Source of the DNA: Synechococcales cyanobacterium PMM_0002
Lineage (GTDB): Bacteria; Cyanobacteriota; Cyanobacteriia; Elainellales; Elainellaceae
DNA: 14,177 nt
NCBI GenBank assembly: GCA_949127925.1
Contig: CASBQX010000115.1
Coordinates: 1-14,177, forward strand
Direction of reading: 5' to 3'
In this document: in pieces, positions 1 through 6,728 of the stretch
Layout of the letters: each line of letters opens with the position of its first letter
How positions within the stretch are numbered: the stretch's first letter is position 1
The notes under the pieces: model-generated
Databases searched by the model: none
Seen by the model: only the letters and a program-made list of their open reading frames with translations
Told to the model about the DNA's origin: nothing
Position numbers and translations under genes: made by a program

Positions 1-30
1 CCCTTTTTTAAGGGGGGTTGGGGGGGATCA
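1..30. repeat. Dispersed CCCCCTTTTAAGGGGG-type repeat, cut by window edge
   Basis: The run of Cs, T-rich centre, AAGGGGGG, short spacer, G run and GATC matches the right arm of the element at about 13632-13660 (C6 TTTT AAGGGGG CTA GGGGG ATC). Only one arm is visible because the window starts here, so the full extent and any terminal inverted repeats cannot be judged. I recall this motif as a common intergenic repeat in cyanobacteria; here it is seen twice. Confidence 0.6.
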
Positions 31-71
31 AACCCAGTTGAGGCTAGATCAGAAGACTTGTGTGTACACGG

Positions 72-96
72 TAGCCCCTTTTGGGAGAAGGGGCTA
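72..96. repeat. GC-rich hairpin (TAGCCCCTT / AAGGGGCTA)
   Basis: A perfect 9-bp inverted repeat with arms at 72-80 and 88-96 surrounds a 7-base loop. No T-run follows on either strand, so it is not a classical intrinsic terminator. It is more likely part of the repeat cluster at the left edge, although it could still affect the 3' end of the lpxD transcript. Confidence 0.5.
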
Positions 97-215
97 GGGG
101 ATGAGGGCTGTCTTAAAGTTGCACATCGCATATTCATTTGGAGATTTCTGTGGCATGAAATGGGTGTGAAATCATCTGGGTTCTGATCCGCACCACATTC
201 TTTCCACACAACACT

Positions 216-253
216 ATTACTGCATCGGAGCTACATTACTGCATCGCAGCCAC
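216..253. repeat. 19-bp tandem repeat, two copies
   Basis: Units at 216-234 and 235-253 share 17 of 19 bases; both begin ATTACTGCATCG. A degenerate piece (ATTTGCAGTAC) follows. Function is unknown. Confidence 0.6.
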
Positions 254-322
254 ATTTGCAGTACATTACAGCCCAAAATTAGGCTAAAAGCAGACCTGTC
301 TGGCCAACTCTGGCTAGACGGG

Positions 323-1366
323 CTACGAATTCTGATCCGATCGCCGTTTCAGCTGCTTTAGTGTTTGGTACATTTCGGGCAGTCGGCTTAAGAGAGCGGC
401 GGTTTTCCAAAACTGGCGAAACGGGACAGCGGGGGTGCCCATGACCACAGATCCCGCTGCCAGATCGCTGGTAATGCCCGTCTGCGCGGCGGCCTGGGTG
501 CCATCGCCAACTCGCACCTGGTTGGAAATACCCACCTGTCCGCCCAAAAACACCCGGTTCCCCAGCCGCACTCCGCCCGCTAGCCCGCCCTGAGCGGCCA
601 TGGCGCACCCTTCTCCCACATCACAGCCGTGAGCAATGTGGACGAGGTTGTCGAGTTTGGTGTGGCGATGAATCCGGGTTTCGCCGACAGCGGGACGGTC
701 GATGGTGGCGTTGCAGCCTACCTCCACGCCAGTTTCGAGCACCGTGTAGCCCGACTGCTCCATCTTGAACCAGCCCTCACGGGTCGGGACAAAGCCAAAC
801 CCTTCGGAACCGATCGCCGCCCCGCTGTGGATGACGCAATCTGTGCCAATTTGGCTGCGCTCGTGGATGACGCAGTTGGCGTGCAGCAGGGTGCGATCGC
901 CCACCACCACGCCGGGGTAAATCACCACATTGGGATGGATGCAGACGTCGCTGCCGATCGTGACACCGGGCTGAATCACCACATGCGCGCCGATGGCCAC
1001 GCGATCGCCCAGCTGCACCGACGGATCAATCACTGCGGTGGGGTGAATGCTGGCAGCAGGCCGAAACGGCTGGTAGAATTGGCCGATCGCGGCGGCAAAC
1101 AGGAGGCGAGGGTCGGGTGTGGCGACCCAGGCAATTCCATGGTCTGTCGCTAGCTGCTGTAATTTTGCGTCTGCTGGCAAAATCAGGGCGCTGGCATGGG
1201 TAGTGCCCACCTGTGCCGCAAACTTAGCCCCTTCAATGTAGCTGAGGCAGCTAAGGCTAGCAGCGTCGATTGCCGCCACACCCGCCACCTCTGGATCGGC
1301 AGCGAGGTCAGAAGCAAGCAGTGGGGCGATCGCTTCTAATGCAAACAGCAGTTGACTAAACTTCAT
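323..1366 (-). CDS. lpxD: UDP-3-O-acylglucosamine N-acyltransferase LpxD
   Basis: LpxD transfers a 3-hydroxyacyl chain from acyl-ACP to UDP-3-O-acyl-glucosamine, an early cytoplasmic step of lipid A synthesis. The 347-aa length is usual for the family. Residues 1-100 form the N-terminal uridine-binding-type domain. From about 105 to 310 there are many hexapeptide repeats of the left-handed beta-helix (for example IHPTAVIDPSVQLG and IGAHVVIQPGVTIG). The family motif DNLVHIAH (239-246) carries the likely catalytic His246. The C-terminus (about 315-345) is a basic helical tail. The ATG at 1366 starts exactly at the expected MKFSQLL; the upstream Shine-Dalgarno is weak. It is transcribed alone and away from the 140-aa orphan. 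The lpxC, fabZ, lpxA and lpxB genes are not in view. Confidence 0.95.
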   Translation of the reverse strand: MKFSQLLFALEAIAPLLASDLAADPEVAGVAAIDAASLSCLSYIEGAKFAAQVGTTHASALILPADAKLQQLATDHGIAWVATPDPRLLFAAAIGQFYQPFRPAASIHPTAVIDPSVQLGDRVAIGAHVVIQPGVTIGSDVCIHPNVVIYPGVVVGDRTLLHANCVIHERSQIGTDCVIHSGAAIGSEGFGFVPTREGWFKMEQSGYTVLETGVEVGCNATIDRPAVGETRIHRHTKLDNLVHIAHGCDVGEGCAMAAQGGLAGGVRLGNRVFLGGQVGISNQVRVGDGTQAAAQTGITSDLAAGSVVMGTPAVPFRQFWKTAALLSRLPEMYQTLKQLKRRSDQNS

Positions 1367-1595
1367 AGAATCTATCCCGTTGGGACAATTATCATGCTAC
1401 CTGGCAGTCGCGTCCGAGAGCCAGCTATTCTAGCCTTTTCCAGGGCAAGCCTTGCATCTGCTCAAAATGGTGTTGAGAATCACTATCCCGCTGCTCTATC
1501 TGTTAGAACATAATTCTTTATATGCAAGGTAGACTAAGTTCTCTGCTAAGAAAACATTAATCTACACGTCAATATCAATTGCGGGAGTCAGTGGC

Positions 1596-2018
1596 GTGAA
1601 CGCAGCAGAACAGGCAAGGGGGCTTGAAGTGACGGCAAAAATTGCTGCCTTAGTCAATTTATTCAAGGCTCAATTTCCAGATGCGCGCGCCGACCTCAAA
1701 CCGTGGGCCAATGATCCCGATACCCGCGAACTGATCGACCCCGATTCGATTGACGTTGGTTTCCACCTACCCGGCTGGAGTCCCCGATTTCAAGCCCGCA
1801 GCATTTTGCTGCAAATCCGCTTTTTTGAAGATGCTGCAACCCAATCTCGTCGAGCGATCGGGGTTGAGGCGGTAGGGTTTACCCATCAGGGTGAGCAATG
1901 GCGGCTTTCAACGGTAGAAAGCTGGCAATTTTTGGGCGATCGCCTACCTGCTGAAGAAATTCGTGAGAAGTTGAAAGACTTCTGCCGCCAAATGTTTGAT
2001 CTATTTAACAAAAATTGA
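1596..2018 (+). CDS. Hypothetical protein, 140 aa, cyanobacterial-type orphan
   Basis: I do not recognise a named family. The predicted protein is soluble, with no signal peptide or membrane segment. An N-terminal helix (about 5-30, AKIAALVNLFKAQFPDA) is followed by a mixed alpha/beta part containing DPDSIDVGFHLPGWSPRFQ and LLQIRFFED, and then a C-terminal helix rich in charged residues (EEIREKLKDFCRQMFDLF). The start is a GTG at 1596 with GGGAG at 1583-1587 nearby upstream; an alternative start inside is not obvious. A HIP1 octamer at about 1936 and normal codon use suggest a resident gene rather than a recent import. It stands alone, divergent from lpxD. Conserved-hypothetical status is my inference from its composition and codon use. 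Confidence 0.8.
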   Translation: MNAAEQARGLEVTAKIAALVNLFKAQFPDARADLKPWANDPDTRELIDPDSIDVGFHLPGWSPRFQARSILLQIRFFEDAATQSRRAIGVEAVGFTHQGEQWRLSTVESWQFLGDRLPAEEIREKLKDFCRQMFDLFNKN

Positions 2019-2042
2019 GCTATTTCAGACTCACTGAATAAA

Positions 2043-2067
2043 CCCTGGTAGCTCAAGCGCTACAGGG
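2043..2067 (+). terminator. Weak hairpin after the 140-aa gene
   Basis: CCCT-G-GTAGC pairs with GCTAC-AGGG across a 6-base loop, with one bulged G. It lies 25 bases after the stop codon at 2018. Only a poor T-rich stretch (CTACTTTGG) follows, so intrinsic termination is uncertain. Confidence 0.35.
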
Positions 2068-2236
2068 CTACTTTGGCTTGGCAAACCAGCAGATACCCGC
2101 TATTCAGGCGCAGATGAATGTTGGGTGATGCTACGTCTAGGTTAAGATTTTTGTCAAGACTAAATCAGAAAAATCGGGCACAATTTATTTGGCATAATAG
2201 TCATCTCTAAAAGAATCCGGATTTATCTACTCTAAT

Positions 2237-2240
2237 GGAG
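2237..2240 (+). promoter_or_regulatory. Shine-Dalgarno deciding the start at 2247
   Basis: GGAG lies six bases before ATG 2247. It overlaps the codons of an in-frame upstream ATG at 2235, which has no ribosome site of its own. This favours 2247 as the real start, giving a cleaner signal peptide. Confidence 0.7.
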
Positions 2241-2246
2241 ACTTTT

Positions 2247-2666
2247 ATGAAGGTAAACCTCTTTTCCATGCTGCTGCCCGCTGTCGTAGCAGTGAATGTA
2301 TTATCTCCTCTAGTGCAAAGCCCAGTGATCTTGCAACAGCCCAGCATGGTCTCCCAGGCTTCTAGCCTGACTGCGACCGCTGAAGACTTCATTACCCAAC
2401 TAGCAGAGCAACAGTTTGCCGATGCTGCCCAAGGCTATGGGGTAGGGGCGCAAGACGTAACCGACCGCACCTTACGCCAAAACTGGAACGACATTGTGGC
2501 GGAAAGTGGTGCCTTTCAGCGAATTATTAGCTCTCAAGTAGTGAGTCAACAGCCTCTTGGGGGAGAGGCGATCGTGACCGTAGAGTGTCAATTTGAGGGT
2601 TCCAATCGTGAACTGTTTGTCGTCCTCTCCGGCACGCAGGTAGTTAGTTTTAGTCCGGTTGAATAA
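2247..2666 (+). CDS. Secreted DUF3887-like protein, 139 aa
   Basis: The N-terminus MKVNLFSMLLPAVVAVNVL (1-19) looks like a signal peptide, so the product is probably periplasmic or lipid-free extracytoplasmic. From about 42 to 137 it resembles DUF3887, a small cystatin/NTF2-like fold: a helix with AEDFITQLAEQQFADAA, a W80 in LRQNWNDIV, a GAFQRI strand, and then paired strands ending ELFVVLSGTQVVSF. The domain is often found in secreted proteins of unknown role; no catalytic residues are evident. An upstream in-frame ATG (2235) is less likely because the SD sequence sits downstream of it. The SLH-protein gene follows 102 bases later on the same strand, so co-transcription is possible. Its last two codons and stop are part of a 17-bp tandem duplication. 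Confidence 0.8.
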   Translation: MKVNLFSMLLPAVVAVNVLSPLVQSPVILQQPSMVSQASSLTATAEDFITQLAEQQFADAAQGYGVGAQDVTDRTLRQNWNDIVAESGAFQRIISSQVVSQQPLGGEAIVTVECQFEGSNRELFVVLSGTQVVSFSPVE

Positions 2667-2691
2667 CTTCCCTTGTTGAATAACTTCCCTT
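2658..2691. repeat. Perfect 17-bp tandem duplication across the stop codon
   Basis: GTTGAATAACTTCCCTT occurs twice in a row (2658-2674 and 2675-2691). The first copy contains the final codons and TAA of the preceding gene. A further direct repeat, CCCTTAGCGCTT (2688-2699 and 2703-2714), follows at once. Confidence 0.9.
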
Positions 2692-2768
2692 AGCGCTTTT
2701 CCCCCTTAGCGCTTGCTTAATTTATTTCACTTCATTCCAAATTCCAATATTGGTGCTGATCCGCTGCT

Positions 2769-4109
2769 ATGAAACGTTTAAGCCTTTCTTTTCTTGCGCT
2801 TGCCACCGTGGCAATGAGCGCTGCATCTGTCCCGCTCTCTACCACTGCTGCTGGCCTTAAACAAGTAAACCCGATTCAAGTAAACCCAGTTCAAATAGAC
2901 CCGGTTCTGGTAGACCCGATTCCGAGTGCCCCCTTGACTACTACATTTGGCCAGCAAGAGGTCGATCAGCGTCGATTTGTGGCGCTATCATCTCCCGGTA
3001 TTACGACTCGTCGCTTGGTCGTGCTGGAGCAAGTGTCCGATGCCCGTCCCTGTTGGAGTGAAAGTGGCGTGAACCCGACTCGGGTCGAGCCACTCTTGCT
3101 GCAATTCAATTTCACAGGAATTTGTTCTCGCAGCACTGACCGTAACGGCTATTCTATCCGAGTCAATGGGCAAGACTTAGGCTTGTCCTATAGTTTACGG
3201 GTGGTGCCGCGAAATGGCGATCTCTTGCTGGTCGGCACGCCTAATAGTCGCTCTCAACCCGAACTATTGGTTGGCAGAGTGAATGGGAGGAATGATACTG
3301 ATTTTACTAAAGTTAGCTTGCAGCCCGGTTGGCGCTTTACTAAACGAACGTTTGGCGATCGCACCCTAGGGCATGTTTATCTCACCTATGAAGGGGCAAC
3401 ACCTCCAACCACCCCAGACCCAACGACACCGACACCCACTCCTACGCCTACCCCGACTCCTACCCCCACGCCCACGCCGACTCCTACCCCCACGCCGACT
3501 CCTCCCGCTGTCACGTTCACCGATATTGCAGGTGATATCTACGCCAGCGAAATCCGGGGTGCGGTAGGGGCAGGGTTTATTGCTGGGTTTGAAGACAATA
3601 CCTTCCGACCGACCGCAACCCTGACTCGGGAACAGCTGGTTTCGATGGTTCTAGACGCCGTCGGCAAGGCTCCTGGCGTCATCTTACGACTGCCAACCAG
3701 CGCCAGTGCCGATCCCTACTCCGATGTGAGTGCCGCCCGGTGGAGCGCTGCCAAAATCCAGTTTGCCCGCGACAACAACATTGTCAGCGGCTATGAAGAT
3801 GGCACCTTCCGACCCAATCAACCCGTGACGCGGGCAGAGATGATGGCGGTATTAAGGAAGGCGACTCTGTTTGCCAAAACGGCGCGGGGTTCGGCGGCGA
3901 CTATATTACCAACCCAAACGCCCAGAGTGTTCTCTGACACGGCCAATCATTGGGCTGCTGCCACCATTACAGAGCTGTCTGGCTTCTGTGGTGTGGCGTC
4001 GCCTCTAAACGAGCAGGGAACTGCATTTGCCCCTAATGACGCTACCCAGCGGAACTATGCGGCGGCAGCTACGTTGCGGATGCTGACCTGTCTCCAGTTG
4101 CCGCAGTAG
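2769..4109 (+). CDS. DUF3747 / SLH-domain envelope protein
   Basis: A probable cell-envelope protein of 446 aa. Order of parts: signal peptide (about 1-28, ending in STTAAG); four 5-residue repeats QVNPI-QVNPV-QIDPV-LVDPI (about 32-51); a DUF3747-like domain (about 56-208, with FGQQEVDQRRFVAL, RPCWSESG, FTGICSRSTDRNGYSIRV and PGWRFTKRTFGDRTLGHVYLT); a Thr-Pro linker (about 211-245); and three SLH units (about 250-302, 316-368 and a weaker one at 388-442). The first two SLH units carry the hallmark GFEDNTFRP and GYEDGTFRP loops followed by TRE/TRA. SLH domains usually anchor proteins to cell-wall polymers, so the DUF3747 part is probably held on the cell surface by the SLH part across a stiff linker. 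The function of DUF3747 is unknown. The SD before ATG 2769 is weak. The gene ends just before a strong terminator. Confidence 0.9.
   Translation: MKRLSLSFLALATVAMSAASVPLSTTAAGLKQVNPIQVNPVQIDPVLVDPIPSAPLTTTFGQQEVDQRRFVALSSPGITTRRLVVLEQVSDARPCWSESGVNPTRVEPLLLQFNFTGICSRSTDRNGYSIRVNGQDLGLSYSLRVVPRNGDLLLVGTPNSRSQPELLVGRVNGRNDTDFTKVSLQPGWRFTKRTFGDRTLGHVYLTYEGATPPTTPDPTTPTPTPTPTPTPTPTPTPTPTPTPTPPAVTFTDIAGDIYASEIRGAVGAGFIAGFEDNTFRPTATLTREQLVSMVLDAVGKAPGVILRLPTSASADPYSDVSAARWSAAKIQFARDNNIVSGYEDGTFRPNQPVTRAEMMAVLRKATLFAKTARGSAATILPTQTPRVFSDTANHWAAATITELSGFCGVASPLNEQGTAFAPNDATQRNYAAAATLRMLTCLQLPQ
2862..2921 (+). repeat. Four 15-bp units encoding (Q/L)(V/I)(N/D)P(I/V)
   Basis: Units at 2862, 2877, 2892 and 2907 follow the pattern CAAGTAAACCCGATT with increasing divergence. 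They encode four pentapeptides just after the predicted signal peptide, which suggests growth by in-frame duplication. Confidence 0.85.
3405..3505 (+). repeat. Low-complexity Thr-Pro linker repeat
   Basis: Repeats of ACNCCN (for example CCGACTCCTACCCCCACG) encode a long (TP)n linker between the DUF3747 and SLH parts. Both DNA and protein are repetitive, so copy number may vary between strains and assembly errors are possible here. Confidence 0.9.
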
Positions 4110-4132
4110 CTTCTACCTAGAACGTTCAACCT

Positions 4133-4174
4133 AAAAAGCCAGCTTGGCCTTAATCAAGGTCGAGCTGGCTTTTT
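4133..4174. terminator. Bidirectional intrinsic terminator
   Basis: AAAAAGCCAGCT (4133-4144) pairs perfectly with AGCTGGCTTTTT (4163-4174). The interior GGCCTT/AAGGTC extends the stem almost to a 4-base loop. A/T tracts at both ends let it serve the SLH gene (+, ends 4109) and the aldolase gene (-, ends 4245). Confidence 0.9.
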
Positions 4175-4244
4175 AAGGAGCTTTAAGAACAGGAATTATG
4201 TCAGCGTTGCCGGGAAATGATTCCTGCTAGGAGTCCAGAGAATT

Positions 4245-5324
4245 TTAGACAGCAAGGGTCTTTTTGGCAACTTGAGTCAGTTCACCTTTGGCGTACTTAG
4301 CCGCGTAGTCATCGGTCGAGATTTGCTTGATCTTGCTAGCATTGCCGGCTGCCCAGAACTCGCTGTAGCGATCGGCGCAAACCTTCTGCATGTACTTGAT
4401 CGAAGGCTTGAGGAAGTGGCGTGGGTCAAATTCCTTGGTGTTTGTGAACAAGGCTTCACGCACAGCAGCGGTAATAGCCAAGCGGTTATCGGTGTCGATA
4501 TTGATCTTGCGCACACCTTTCTTAATCCCTTTCTGAATTTCCTCAACGGGTACGCCGTAGGTTTCAGGAATAGTGCCACCGTATTGGTTGATGATCGCGA
4601 GCAGATCTTCGGGAACTGAAGAAGAACCGTGCATCACCAAGTGGGTGTTGGGCAGGCGGTTGTGGATTTCTTCGATGCGGCTAATAGCCAGAATTTCACC
4701 CGTAGGTTTGCGGGTAAATTTGTAGGCTCCGTGGCTGGTGCCGATCGCCACGGCTAGCGCGTCTACTTGGGTGCGCTCTACAAAGTCAACGGCTTCGTCA
4801 GGGTCGGTCAGCAGCTGAGAATGATCTAATTCACCCTCAAATCCGTGGCCGTCTTCAGCTTCACCTTTGCCTGTTTCCAACGAACCCAAACAGCCGAGTT
4901 CGCCTTCAACAGAGGCTCCGATCGAGTGAGCGACCTTTACCACTTCACTGGTTACAGCCACGTTGTATTCGTAGCTAGCAGGCGTTTTGGCGTCGGCCTC
5001 TAGGGAACCGTCCATCATGACGCTGGTGAAGCCGTTTTTGATGGCCGAGTAGCAGGTAGCAGGCTCGTTACCGTGATCTTGGTGCATCACGATGGGGATG
5101 TGAGGGTAGGTCTCGACCGCTGCCAAGATCAAATGGCGTAGGAAATTCTCGCCAGCATACTTGCGAGCGCCGCGAGAAGCTTGCAAAATCACGGGGCTGT
5201 CGGTCTCATGAGCAGCCTGCATGATGGCTTGAATCTGCTCCATGTTGTTCACGTTGAACGCGGGAATACCGTAGCCGTTCTCGGCTGCGTGATCCAGCAG
5301 CAGTCGCATTGGCACAAGCGCCAT
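4245..5324 (-). CDS. fbaA: Fructose-bisphosphate aldolase, class II
   Basis: Cleaves fructose-1,6-bisphosphate to dihydroxyacetone phosphate and glyceraldehyde-3-phosphate. In cyanobacteria the reverse reaction, and the analogous sedoheptulose reaction, serve the Calvin cycle. The 359-aa length fits the class II family. Visible residues: the HQDHG motif (81-85) with catalytic Asp83 and zinc ligand His84; further likely zinc ligands His198 (GTSHGAYKF) and His232 (MHGSSSVP); and the substrate loop NIDTDN (275-280). The region GELGCLGSLETG (141-152) is also typical. The ATG at 5324 has a near-perfect SD. It forms a single-gene unit ending at the shared terminator. A weak candidate -10 (TACAAT, minus strand, 5424-5429) lies about 95 bases upstream. 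The gene symbol follows common use; cyanobacteria also call it fda or cbbA. Confidence 0.96.
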   Translation of the reverse strand: MALVPMRLLLDHAAENGYGIPAFNVNNMEQIQAIMQAAHETDSPVILQASRGARKYAGENFLRHLILAAVETYPHIPIVMHQDHGNEPATCYSAIKNGFTSVMMDGSLEADAKTPASYEYNVAVTSEVVKVAHSIGASVEGELGCLGSLETGKGEAEDGHGFEGELDHSQLLTDPDEAVDFVERTQVDALAVAIGTSHGAYKFTRKPTGEILAISRIEEIHNRLPNTHLVMHGSSSVPEDLLAIINQYGGTIPETYGVPVEEIQKGIKKGVRKINIDTDNRLAITAAVREALFTNTKEFDPRHFLKPSIKYMQKVCADRYSEFWAAGNASKIKQISTDDYAAKYAKGELTQVAKKTLAV

Positions 5325-5331
5325 AGAGATT

Positions 5332-5337
5332 CCTCCT
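5332..5337 (-). promoter_or_regulatory. Strong Shine-Dalgarno of the aldolase gene
   Basis: Minus-strand AGGAGG sits seven bases before the ATG at 5324. It is the strongest ribosome site in the window and fits a highly expressed enzyme. Confidence 0.85.
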
Positions 5338-5561
5338 AGTCGGTGTAAGTCAGCTAATTTGAGGGGTCAAAGCAAGAAAAAATTCTTACGACAATCTTAA
5401 GATACTTTATCCATTCGCAGTGAATTGTATCTTTATCATTCGTATATATCACTACTCAGAGTGCCACTGGGCTAAGACCCATTGAAACTAAGTATAAATG
5501 CTCATGGGGAATTCGCCTAGCCCTCTAGAAAATAGACAGATTTCTCGCGTTTCGCTGTTTA

Positions 5562-5633
5562 TGGGTCGCCTGGGATTCGAACCCAGGACCAGTCGGTTAA
5601 AAGCCGAATGCTCTACCACTGAGCTAGCGACCC
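5562..5633 (-). tRNA. trnK-UUU: tRNA-Lys (anticodon UUU)
   Basis: On the minus strand the acceptor GGGTCGC pairs with GCGACCC. The D stem is GCTC/GAGC, the anticodon loop CTTTTAA has anticodon TTT, and the T arm is CTGGG-TTCGAAT-CCCAG. The discriminator base is A and CCA is not encoded (ATA follows), as is common in cyanobacteria. The 72-base length reflects a short D loop. The outermost anticodon-stem position appears to be a T/C mismatch; the other four pairs are sound. Confidence 0.96.
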
Positions 5634-5669
5634 GCAGAGTGCCGTATTACCGCACCGACTAACTAAGGT

Positions 5670-5698
5670 ATCATAAATTCGCTGTTTTTGTGATGCAA
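5670..5698 (-). promoter_or_regulatory. Candidate tRNA-Lys promoter
   Basis: Minus-strand TTGCAT (5693-5698) and TATGAT (5670-5675) are 17 bases apart and place a start about 30 bases before the tRNA. The -10 box is good; the -35 box matches the consensus at only three positions. Confidence 0.5.
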
Positions 5699-5765
5699 TT
5701 TTTGCTGGCGATCGCCTCCACCCCCAGTTGCCTCCCAGTTGCCGGATTAAGTTAAGCCAGCCTGA

Positions 5766-6665
5766 TTAGAGGCTAAGCGCCATTAGCCGAACGTTGGTGG
5801 AAAGACTTGCGGCGGGGGCTAACCAGGTAAGGCGATCGCCTGTATTGATGGCATTGCGCCCAGCCGTCCAGGGTTCCAGGCAATAGAAATCCTTGCCTTT
5901 TAAAGTCCAAAACACCAGCATTGAATAGGGATCTTCGTAGCTGATCTGCACTTGCAAGTTGCGGCTATAGTCTTGAACTGCCGAAGAACTTGCTGTGGGT
6001 TCACGAAATAAGACATCTACCTCATCTAGATCAAAATCAAATCCACCCAAAAAATCATGCATGATTCCACTGCGCTGATCTTGGAAGCGGTTAGCGGAAA
6101 TCTCAAATTCTAGACGTTTTTTGTTCGGTGCCCAAAAGTAGGGATGGAGACCCAAGCAAAACGGCATCGGTTCGTGACCCACGTTGACCACCTGCTGCCG
6201 TAACTCTAGGCAATTACCCCGCAGGATGTAGGTAAACTCTAGCCGAAATTCAAATGGATAAACAGCCAGGGTTTCGGCATTGCTGGTCAGCACCACAGTG
6301 ACGCTGGCATTGGCAATGCTCTCAGTTCGACTCACTTGCCAGGGCAAATTACGAGCGAAACCATGTTGCTTGAGCGTGTAGGTCTGGCCGTTGTGGGTGT
6401 AGGTGTTGTCGGGCAAGTTGCCACAGATGGGAAACAGGATTGGGATCCCACCTCGCACAGTGAGGCTAGGATCCGTCAGCCGCTCCTCGTCTAAGTACAG
6501 CAGCTCTTGATCCGCGATTGACCATCGGGTCACGATGCCACCTCGTTCCGGCAATACTTCTGCCCGAGCTTGGGTCGAGTTGTCAGACAAAACGTAAGTT
6601 TTATACTGCTTTTGCTGGATGTCAACGTTAAACACTCGGGGGTCGTCCTTGTTTTTACGGAGCAA
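5766..6665 (-). CDS. Aldose 1-epimerase / galactose mutarotase-like protein
   Basis: A 299-aa member of the galactose mutarotase-like fold, closest in feel to the cyanobacterial 'aldose epimerase' and hexose-6-phosphate mutarotase group. Such enzymes interconvert alpha and beta anomers of sugars in the cytoplasm. Visible features: ERGGIVTRW (40-48), VRGGIPILFPICGNLP (70-85), KQHGFARNLPW with His101, LHPYFWAP with likely catalytic His174, and CLEPWTAGRNA with Glu264 as the probable general base. The exact sugar cannot be told from sequence. The longest frame begins with TTG at 6665. A GTG at 6635 (protein starting at VFNVDIQQKQY), with AAGGA ten bases upstream, matches the usual start of homologues better. 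It lies 63 bases after the CapA-like gene on the same strand, so the two may share a transcript. Confidence 0.88.
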   Translation of the reverse strand: MLRKNKDDPRVFNVDIQQKQYKTYVLSDNSTQARAEVLPERGGIVTRWSIADQELLYLDEERLTDPSLTVRGGIPILFPICGNLPDNTYTHNGQTYTLKQHGFARNLPWQVSRTESIANASVTVVLTSNAETLAVYPFEFRLEFTYILRGNCLELRQQVVNVGHEPMPFCLGLHPYFWAPNKKRLEFEISANRFQDQRSGIMHDFLGGFDFDLDEVDVLFREPTASSSAVQDYSRNLQVQISYEDPYSMLVFWTLKGKDFYCLEPWTAGRNAINTGDRLTWLAPAASLSTNVRLMALSL

Positions 6666-6728
6666 CTACCCCCCAATCATGCCTTGACCTGTTCGCAAAG
6701 TGGAGATTCCGTAACAATTTCGTGAGAT

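Larger units (their letters stand above)
1..322. other. Repeat-bearing intergenic region downstream of lpxD
   Basis: No convincing gene lies here. The first ~30 bases are a G-rich/C-rich palindromic repeat arm related to the element near 13.6 kb. It is followed by a short perfect palindrome (GTGTACAC, 62-69), a 9-bp hairpin (72-96) and a 19-bp tandem repeat (216-253). I see no clear U-tract terminator for lpxD, which ends at 323 on the minus strand. Confidence 0.6.

Noticed and set aside
216..253. Possible CRISPR repeats
   Set aside because: Only two adjoining 19-bp units without spacers and no cas genes nearby.
629..1153. A 174-codon open frame on the plus strand opposite lpxD
   Set aside because: It is the antisense shadow of the lpxD hexapeptide repeats; His/Asp-rich composition and no family resemblance.
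3373..3567. A Pro/Arg/Leu-rich frame overlapping the Thr-Pro linker
   Set aside because: Product of the repetitive linker DNA read in another frame.
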